NCBI GenBank assembly: GCA_030844895.1
Contig: CM061231.1
Location: forward strand, 28,529,149-28,593,148
Direction of reading: 5' to 3'
DNA length: 64,000 nt
DNA from: Ambrosia x helenae
Taxonomy: Eukaryota; Streptophyta; Magnoliopsida; Asterales; Asteraceae
Part shown: piece after piece, positions 56,495-64,000 of the stretch
How positions within the stretch are numbered: position 1 is the stretch's first letter
How the letters are laid out: every line of letters begins with the position of its first letter
Translations under genes and position numbers: made by a program
The notes under the pieces: generated by a model
Told to the model about the DNA's origin: nothing
The model's database searches: none
What the model saw: only the letters and a program-made list of their open reading frames with translations

Positions 56495-57873
56495 ATGGGA
56501 AAAGCTACAAGGTGGTTTAAAGGTTTATTAGGTATCAAAGATAAAGAAAATGTAAACAATGTGAATTCCAGTGATCGGAAAGAGAAGAGAAGATGGAGTT
56601 TTTGGAAGCCTATGAAGGAATATCATTCACCGGCGGCATCGCTTGATGCCGCACGGTTGAAAACTTACATGTCTCATGCAGAAAAAAGAACAAAACAAGC
56701 ATGCAATTGCTGTTGCTGCCGCTACTGCGGCAGCAGCAGATGCTGCTGTGGCCGCCGCACAAGCTGCCGTAGCCGTCGTCAGGCTCACAAACCTACGCGG
56801 CACGGTTTCTTATGGCGGTGGCCACAGAGAAAGATTGGCTGCTGTTAAGATTCAAACAGTCTTTAGATCCCATTTGGTAATCATTAACCACTATTTATTT
56901 ATTTTTATTTTTTTTTTCACATTTAGAATTATAATTGTGTTTTAATTTTTTGATTACATGACAGGCTAGAAAGGCTTTAAGAGCACTAAAAGGACTAGTG
57001 AAACTACAAGCTCTTGTGAGGGGTTTTCTTGTAAGAAAAAGAGCTGCAGCCACTCTACATAGTATGCAAGCTCTCATTAGAGCTCAATCCGCTATCCGAG
57101 CCGAAAGGGCACGCCGATCGTTCACCAAAGACCACCGATTCGAGCAGCCGGAGTTTCGCCATAGAAAATCAATTGTAAGACTATACATTTGTTATGTAAA
57201 TAATTAATTTGCTTGATTTTAAATACTTAATCTAATTTTTTTGTAACACTTTTAGGGGAAAGTTGACAATGAGAGAAATGAATTTCCTAGCAAGAGACTC
57301 TCAAATTATGATTCTAACACGAATTGCTACGAAGAGAGCCCGAAAATCGTCGAAGTAGACACCTTTAGGCCGCAATCTAGATCTCGACGCATAAATAATT
57401 ATGCATCCGACTCTGCGGATGATTCCAATTCCAATTCCAATTCCAGTTCCTATTATAACAACAACATACCATCATTCCCTCATTGCAAAGACCCCACATG
57501 TGTTTCGATTCCTGAATTCCATCATCTCCAAGATTTCGAATGGGGATTCGTGGGTAACGATTACAAATTCTTGAATACGGCTCAAAGCACTCCTCATTTC
57601 GTTAAATCAAATAGGTTAAACGGGCCAACTACTCCAGCTAAAAGTGTGTGTGGGGATGGCTTTTTTAGGCCATATTCAAACTGCCCAAGTTACATGGGGA
57701 GCACACAATCGTCTAAAGCGAAACTGAGGTCGCATAGCGCCCCTAAACAAAGGCCCGACCTTGGCCCGAAAAAGAGGTTGTCACTTAATGAAATGGTAGC
57801 ATCAAGATATAGTTTAAGTGGTTTAAGGATGCAAAGGACATGTTCTGAAGTTCAAGATGCTTTTGATTTTTAA
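56495..57873 (+). CDS. IQD-family calmodulin-binding protein, IQD22/23/24-like, with a one-base frameshift
   Basis: Plant IQ67-domain scaffold protein that binds calmodulin and usually associates with microtubules or nuclei. Exons: 56495-56876, 56965-57174 and 57256-57873, with GT/AG borders in phase 0 (about 402 aa if the frame is continuous). It starts MGKATRWFKGLLGIKDKENV. An Ala-rich stretch (HAIAVAAATAAAADAAVAAA) leads into IQ motifs (AAVKIQTVFRSHL, ARKALRALKGLVKLQALVRG then FLVRKRAAATLHSMQALIRA). The C-terminus has CPSYMGSTQSSKAKLRSHSA and ends in a CSEVQDAFDF segment, as in the family. Oddity: an A6 run at 56682-56687 shifts the frame by +1 between SHAEK and EQNKHAI, where A5 would be expected. 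All else is intact, so a sequencing error or a recent mutation is likely. Confidence 0.9.
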
Positions 57874-58250
57874 GGGTCCTTAGCTACTTTGATTGTTTAT
57901 GTGTTGTTTTAATGCATGGATATGAACAAGTTTTTTATTTTATTTTTATTGTAAGATGATTGAAAGTGTCTTTTGTACATTATATTTAAGTGTTAGATTT
58001 GATTGTATGAAGCTTTATTGAATCAAGGAGTTTTGTTATCTAGCATGTTGATGATTTTAGTATCATCAAGGCATTTTAGTTAGTTAGGATTTATTTAAAA
58101 TTTCGTGATTTTATCCGGAGTTCAAGGGGCAAAGCGAATAGAAGTTGTTTCGGATTTGCATGATTGATGGAAAGTTGAATGGATACTGATCATCAATCTT
58201 AACCGATTATCAACGGTAATAGTCCGTAGTTAGTTACTATGGATCAATAT
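57874..58250 (+). other. Probable 3' UTR and flank of the IQD gene
   Basis: It begins right after the stop codon, has T-rich stretches and AAT-rich ends, and holds no other gene. It ends at the SINE insertion. Confidence 0.5.
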
Positions 58251-58424
58251 ATACAAGCATGGTCCGTCACCCATCATTTGGTGGAGTGGTATAGAGAAAT
58301 AAGATAAGAGCTTGATATCATTTGGTCTCAAGTTCGAATCTGATCTAGAGGGGTTTTACCGCAGTGGGCCTTTTGGCAACGAGTTTTTCCCTGAATTGGT
58401 GGCTTGGTGGACTTGGGTTGCTAA

Positions 58425-59151
58425 GAGGGTGTCTGGGATTGAGTTTGGAAATGCAAAAGTGTTTTTGGTCAGAAGTGCTTATTAGCTTATGGTTTTTTGA
58501 AAAGGAGTTTTAAAAAAAGTGTTTGGATTTGCTTTTGGGATGAGAAACGTCAAAAAGTCAATAGATTGTGTTTTTTTTAAGTGTTTCGCTTAACTTGTTG
58601 TGAATATTGATTGTATGGATGGTAGATTTGTAATTTTTTTTCCAAAAGCCAAAAGCCAGGATTTCTAACTTCCCAAAAACAACTTTTCCACCCTTTTTTT
58701 TAACGGCCAACGAATCAATTTCCGAGCACTCTCGGGCACCCTTTTGGTGAATCAGGTACTCGAGAGTACCCCGGACCACCAATTGCCACCAATTCCCGGG
58801 AAAACCCGACCACTCACCCGCCCGAAGGCACGACAGTGAAATAATCGGTAAAACCGGTTGGGATCAGGACTCGAACCCAAGCCAATGGCTGGGTCATCCC
58901 TCATTTCCCCTCCACCAATGTCCTCCAAATGTAGCTAGTGAGAATTGAACCCAAGCCTCCCATAGGAAACTTTAGACCCTCAACTAACTAGACTACAAGT
59001 GTTGGACAACTTTTCCACCCTTAAAAGCCAAAAGTCAAAAGTCAAAACAGAAAGTGCTTTTGTGTTACACAAACAACTTATTGACTTATTGGTTTCTTGA
59101 AAAAGCCAATAAGTCAATAAGTTGTTTTGAAACTCAATCCCAAACACCCTC
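58425..59151. mobile_element. Tourist-like MITE nested in the SINE
   Basis: GAGGGTGTCTGGGATTGAG at the left and CTCAATCCCAAACACCCTC at the right form the TIRs. It is homologous to 21694-22099. Flanks are TAA and TTA, not a perfect direct repeat, so one side has changed or the true end is two bases further out. It contains a second SINE. Confidence 0.82.
58696..59005 (-). mobile_element. tRNA-derived SINE nested in the Tourist-like MITE
   Basis: Minus-strand 5' end at 59005, with A-box-like TAGTCTAGTTAG and B-box-like GGTTCAATTCT. A second GGTTCGAGTCC occurs further in, and the A-tail is seen as a T-run at 58694-58701. The 17-bp ACAACTTTTCCACCCTT is duplicated at 58679-58695 and 59006-59022. 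Confidence 0.9.
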
Positions 59152-61211
59152 TTAGTGAGTAGCCATTTGTCCAGTGCTAACCCACTGACCGTTCAGGTGA
59201 TATTTAGTTGTCCGTTCAAAAAAAAATACAAGCATGGTCCATCGGTGACAAATGATCAACAATATTAAGTTACTTGTTCAACCCAGTTAGTGCAGGTGAC
59301 TTTAACTTTTTTATTGATTCCATGGGGCTCAAAGAATACAAGATGCGGGGGAATAGATATACTTACATGGTGGATAGCGACCAAGGGTTTAAATTCAACA
59401 AAATAGATCGAATCCTCATTTGTCATAATTTTCTTAATAGATGGCCTCAACCCATTGGTCGAGTTTTACCGAAGGAAAAATCGGATCATTGCTCATTACT
59501 TTTATCTATTGTGGATTCGAATTTTGGGCCTAAGCCATTCCGTTGGTATAATTCGTGGTTGGAGAGAGATGGTTGTGAAGATATTATTGTGAATATTCTT
59601 GATAGGGGCGATTTTTCGGGTAGACCGGACGATATTATTTCGGCCAGATTCAAAGATGTTCATGAGGCTTTGAAGGTTTTGGCGGAAAGATATGTATGAC
59701 AAGGAAGGCCAACAGCTTGTTAATATGCAAGAAGAGATTAACAATTTGGAAAGAAGAATAGAGGACCATGATTTGGAAGATGAAGACTTATGGATTTATG
59801 AAGAGTTAAAAGCCTCAGTGGGTTTAATCGATCACCGTAGGGCTCTTGACATTAAACAAAAGTCGAGGGTCCAATGGGCGATAAATGGAGATGAAAATTC
59901 GGGCTTTTTCCATTGCGTGGTTAATGGCCGTAAGGCCAAAAATCACATTTCGGGTCTTATGGTTAATGGGGCTTGGGTTACAAAGCCTACTCTTGTCAAA
60001 AAAGCATATATTTCAGTTTTTTCGAGACCTTTTTTCTTCTAATCATTCTTGCAGGCCTCCTCTTTTATGTGACAATCTGAAGAAGCTGGCCGAGGACGCT
60101 AAAATTGATTTGGTTGCCAGTTTTTCTAGAGAAGAAATAAAAAAGGCGGTCTTTGAATGTGGCAGTGACAAAGCTCCGGGTCCAGACGGTTTTAATTTCT
60201 CTTTTCTCAAACATTTCTGGACGTTCTTTGAGGACGACTTTGTCAAGTTAATGGCAGATTTTCATAATTCGGGGCACATTAATCATGGTTATAGTGTGGC
60301 TTTCATTACACTTATACCAAAGATTAAGAACCTAGTTGACCTTAAAGATTACAGGCCGATTACGTTGATTGGTATTCTTTCCAAAGTGATCTCAAAGATT
60401 CTGGCTATCAGAATCAAAAAGGTGATGAAGTTGATAATATCTGAGAACCAAAGTGGATTTCTTTCGGATAGATTTATTCTTGACGGGCCACTTGTTATTA
60501 ATGAGCTTGTATCTTGGCTGAAACAAAGAGGTGAAAAGGCCTTCTTATTCAAGATTGATTTTCAAAAGGCCTATGATAATGTTCATTGGGAGTTTCTACT
60601 TTCTATTCTTAATCAAATGGGCTTTCCAACTAGATGGTGTATGTGGGTTGAAGGAGTTTTAAAATCCGCTAGGTCGGCTATTCTGGTAAACGGATCCCCT
60701 ACGTATATGGTTCAATGCGAGAAAGGTTTGCGACAAGGCGATCCTTTATCTCCTTTTCTATTTTTGGTGGTCATGGAAGCATTCTCATGTCTTATTAATA
60801 AGGTCGAGGATATTGGCGCGTTTGAAGGCTTACTTTATGCGAACGATGCTCTCATAGTGGGGAATTGGTCATTACACAACTTTAATAACTTGATTCGCAT
60901 CCTTAGAGTGTTCCACCTATGTTCCGGGTTGAAGATTAACCTGCATAAGTCTAATATCTATGGTATCAATTGTTCGGAACAAGAGATCGTTGCTTTTTCA
61001 GAAGTGTGCGGTTGCAAAGCTGGGAATGTACCGTTCGATTATCTCGGCATTAAGGTGGGTGGTAACATGAATCGCGTTAAAAGTTGGGATTCGGTTATAA
61101 ATTGTAACATTTCAAAATTTTCCCCAAATTTTAAAATAAAAACCCTTATATTCTACATCGTTATCGTTAAAAGTGCCTAAGTCTCTAATTATTTTTCCTA
61201 AACTAATATAT

Positions 61212-61268
<57 letters not shown>

Positions 61269-61470
61269 GTAATAGTAATAATAATAATCATGATACAAAT
61301 ATTATAACTAAACCCCCCCCCCCCTAAATCTACAACCCAACAAACAAATCCTACAACCCAACCCAACACCTCAAACCCAACCTCCTCCTAAGCCCATCTG
61401 GTCTGGCCCAACCCCCTTTTTCTGGCCCACATCATCTGGTCAAAAAAAAAAATAGAAGAAAAAGAAGTGT

Positions 61471-61537
61471 CCCACCCGGGTATCGAACCCGAGTCTAGCC
61501 GGCCCAACACACTTAACATAACCAGCTGAGCTACTCT
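61471..61537 (-). other. tRNA-like module in solo LTR B, minus strand
   Basis: On the minus strand the A box TAGCTCAGCTGG is a perfect match to the Pol III consensus, and GGTTCGATACC at 61489-61479 matches the B box. It looks like a decayed tRNA or SINE head fixed in the LTR. It is equivalent to 428-510 in copy A. Confidence 0.6.
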
Positions 61538-62152
61538 TGTAGTTTGTTTTAATCCTAATTCAATTTATATAAAAGGCTTTTTTTTTCTTTTTTATGCTGC
61601 TGCTACTCGCTGCTGAGGACAGACCCACGAAATCCTCCATCTTTTCTCCTTAGTTGACTTCAAATCAAATATGAATTTGGTTAATTGGCTCGTATAATGA
61701 AATTTACTTATAATACGCGTATTAAACGTATAAATGCGGTCAAAATCATACCCGATTAAAACCAATTATGCGTTTATGTTTTAAAGCTTGGTTGACTTTC
61801 CAAATCGTTAAACCCGTAGGTGTTAGTATAAATTGAACCATCCCTGAGACCCTAAAGGAGCCGAAAAACACACACACACTCTCAATTTCCTCTTTCTTTC
61901 ATTATAATTCGTGATTTTGATCGCGTTTGACTTGGGCTTTGACCGACCAATTCGTATTCGAATCATCCTTGTAAGTGCGATTTTTCTTGTGGGTTTCATT
62001 AATCGGCTGATACACAACATTAACCCTATGGTTAATTGGGTTAATGTTGTGTGATTAGTTCAATTGAAGATCTAGGGCTCGTGTGTTTTGATTTGGGGAT
62101 AAACTTGATTTTTCGTAGTATATTTATTTTTATTTACACAGAAATAATCACA

Positions 62153-62228
62153 ACCACTGGCCTAGGCCAAGTGGTTGTGACTGATGCTTATTACCTCAGC
62201 CACCCGGGTTCGAGTCCCGGCTATGGCA
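62153..62228 (+). other. tRNA-like module in solo LTR B, plus strand
   Basis: CTAGGCCAAGTGGTTGTGACT followed by the B box GGTTCGAGTCC at 62208-62218. It is equivalent to 1133-1206 in copy A, including the CACAACCACTGG...CCAAGTGGTTGTG palindrome. Confidence 0.6.
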
Positions 62229-64000
62229 CCACTTTTTAGCCTTATTTTCATCTTTTAAAACAATTAAACCAATTATATATATATTATACATTAAATTTTG
62301 TAAATTCGTTTTTAATTATTAAAACCTTTTTATAAATTCTAAAAAAAATTATTTTTAACAAATCTGATATAAAAGTTTTACCTACAATTTTTAGTTTTCT
62401 AAAATTTATTTATTTAATAATAATTAAATCAATTTTATGCTATTATATTTATAAAAATCCATTAAAATATCAAAACAATTTTATAAATTTCCACAAAAAT
62501 TATTCTGAGTTTGTATAATGATAAACTTTGCTGAAATGATTTTTAATTCTGAAAAATCCATTATTTAATATTTTTAATCAATTTTTGTTAGTTTTAATCA
62601 TAATAAAATCATAATAAAATCATAATAAATTCAATTTTTATTATTTTTGCACCAAAATTTTATACAATTTATTTCTGAATTTTTAGAACAGAAATATAAT
62701 TTTTAAAATAATAATTCTTTAATTTTGGTATTTTTAAAAATTAAAGTTTAGTTTTGGCAATTTGTAATAAATAGATTTAATAATCTATTTTAAAGAAAAT
62801 AATTTTATAAAAATTATTTTTATACTTCAAACACATTATTGTGAACATCCTAAACTCAAATTTTATAAAAAGACTTTCAATTATTTTAATTATCAAATTT
62901 CCCTTTATTTAATTAACATTTTATTATAAATTCAACAATTGGATATCCCCAAATTCGAAGCCCTAGAAACTTATACATTTGTAGACTTGATAGACTTAAA
63001 CATATTTATTACCTCATTATAGGGTGATACTTGACATATACGGGCAACACACTATTCTATTTTTCAACAGATATAACATTTTGCTAAGGTGAGTTTACAT
63101 AGCCCCTTTTCCCTATTTTCACTATTTTTGGGGTGAAACATGTTTAAATATTTTATACTATCATTTACTCATATTTACTTGTGATTCAAGTACATCATCA
63201 TTCTATCATTTGACTGTAACAAAAAGACACAGTACAATCATTAACAATGATCAAGCCGCATGTTTAGATTATAGCGCTATAGGTCTGACAAACCCATCCC
63301 CCGCATAAATTCAGGGATGATCGATAACAGCAACAACATTTAACTAACTTGCGAGTTAGTCAACAGTCGACACAAGGTTTGGTTGTACAAAGACGCATTG
63401 TTACATGTCTGCATCATACACTATCATCATACAACTTTGAACGTTGTACAAACTATTGTTATCAATTATTTTTTTCAAAAACCTATGTATTCTCACCAAC
63501 TTTTGTTGACCCAAAATATTTTCAACTTAAACATGTTTCAGGTTCTACTTGCTTGAAGATTTGCTTGAAGATATGTGCATAGTTTTATTCAATTTGATGT
63601 ACGAATCCTTGTAGAACAATTGTATGTAAATTATTTAAATCAATTAATGAAATTATTATTCACCATGAGCTACTGAACAATCATCACTACGTGACATCCC
63701 GATGTTTCCGCCATCGGTTGGGGTGTTACATAAATAAATGCAAGTCTCGGTTAAAACTTTGAAAGGCCAAAACTCTTTCTATTGGCGGTCGCCTTGTTCT
63801 AATCAAGTCGGTTCTCTCTAGCTTGCCCATTTATTATTTTTCTCTTTATAAGGCCCCAGTGAAAGTTATTGAAGAAATTGAAAAAATTATGAAACGTTTT
63901 TTATGGGCGGGCGACGAAACTATTAGAAAAATACATTGGGTGGCCTGGGATGTGGTCACCACTCTTAAAAAGATTGGTGGCTTGGGCGTTTCGAAACTTT

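Larger units (their letters stand above)
58266..59225 (+). mobile_element. tRNA-derived SINE interrupted by a Tourist-like MITE
   Basis: An A-box-like TGGTGGAGTGGTA and B-box-like AGTTCGAATCT lie in the 5' part. The 3' part ends in an A-run at about 59217-59225. The 15-bp ATACAAGCATGGTCC is duplicated at 58251-58265 and 59226-59240. Removing 58425-59151 leaves about 230 bp, a normal SINE length. Confidence 0.82.
61103..63730 (+). mobile_element. Solo LTR, gypsy-like, 2.63 kb (copy B), inside the LINE
   Basis: It begins TGTAACATTTC and ends GGGGTGTTACA, with the TSD TAAAT at 61098-61102 and 63731-63735. It is homologous to solo LTR A. A TATAAAT box is at 61827-61833. The donor-like AAG|GTGAGTTTAC has GT at 63089, and the acceptor-like ATGTTTCAG|G has AG at 63540-63541. 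A long (AAT)n run sits at about 61213-61290. Confidence 0.92.
59271..64000 (+). pseudogene. L1-type LINE, degenerate, split by a solo LTR; runs off the window
   Basis: 59274-59699 encodes the C-terminus of the endonuclease (KIDRILICHNF, KEKSDHCSLLL). After frame changes near 59695 and 60010, RT runs to 61102 (DYRPITLIGILSKVISKI, FQKAYDNVHWEFL, GLRQGDPLSPFLFL). The catalytic box reads LLYANDALIV (YAND, not YADD), and about 14 residues before it are missing compared with the LINE at 7839-9803. The frame resumes at 63736 after a 2.6 kb LTR insertion, with KCKSRLKL then a TGA where Trp is expected, then SLYKAPV and FLWAGDE. It is inactive and from the same broad family as the minus-strand LINE. 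Confidence 0.88.

Overview
The window is plant nuclear DNA. It has spliceosomal genes, plant-specific families (Aux/IAA, IQD), AT-rich spacers and a dense layer of plant transposons. The repeat style suggests a eudicot, and I infer an Asteraceae-like genome, but no marker proves this. Only two host genes look substantially intact, both on the + strand: an Aux/IAA auxin co-repressor of the IAA26/IAA18 type (five exons, 21326-26557) and a calmodulin-binding IQD protein (three exons, 56495-57873, with one apparent frameshift in an A6 run). Most of the rest is mobile DNA, and much of it can be delimited to the base from terminal motifs and target-site duplications (TSDs).

Layout. 0-3 kb: a 2.67 kb solo LTR. 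2.9-6.3 kb: scrambled fragments of a host gene, a 558-bp near-perfect foldback and two 36-bp palindromes. 6.4-7.15 kb: two retroelements with (ATG)n tails, one carrying a 5S-rRNA-derived head. 7.5-10.3 kb: a broken LINE. 11.9-17.3 kb: Tourist-like, hAT-like and Helitron-like elements and a Harbinger-ORF1-like fragment. 18-20.3 kb: two more reverse-transcriptase-related fragments. 20.9-26.6 kb: the Aux/IAA gene. Its first intron holds a Tourist-like MITE and a 2.48 kb Helitron that carries at least six exons of fructose-6-phosphate 2-kinase/fructose-2,6-bisphosphatase (F2KP), antisense to the host gene. 26.2-28.9 kb: a tandem duplication of the Aux/IAA 3' end, broken by two insertions. 29.8-33.8 kb: a SINE and Helitron-type termini. 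33.9-38.3 kb: a SANT/Myb-like Harbinger-associated gene split by a 3.2 kb hAT element that itself contains a 1.7 kb solo LTR. 40.5-51.15 kb: a full, very young Ty3/gypsy chromovirus (Tekay/Del type) with 2.64 kb LTRs, an open gag-pol and an 82-nt in-frame intron candidate in gag. 54.6-55.3 kb: a hAT MITE. 56.5-57.9 kb: the IQD gene. 58.25-59.24 kb: a SINE containing a Tourist-like MITE containing another SINE. 59.27-64 kb: a degenerate LINE split by a second 2.63 kb solo LTR.

The most interesting signals are: (1) the F2KP-carrying Helitron in the Aux/IAA intron; (2) a shared intron-like signature of about 460 nt (AAG|GTGAGTTTAC donor, pyrimidine-rich acceptor, similar spacing) in the chromovirus LTR and in both diverged solo LTRs, together with the gag intron; (3) a short retroelement with a 5S-rRNA-derived head and an (ATG)n tail; (4) tRNA-like promoter modules on both strands inside the solo LTR family. 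All identifications are by eye from sequence and remembered family motifs. No database search was run.
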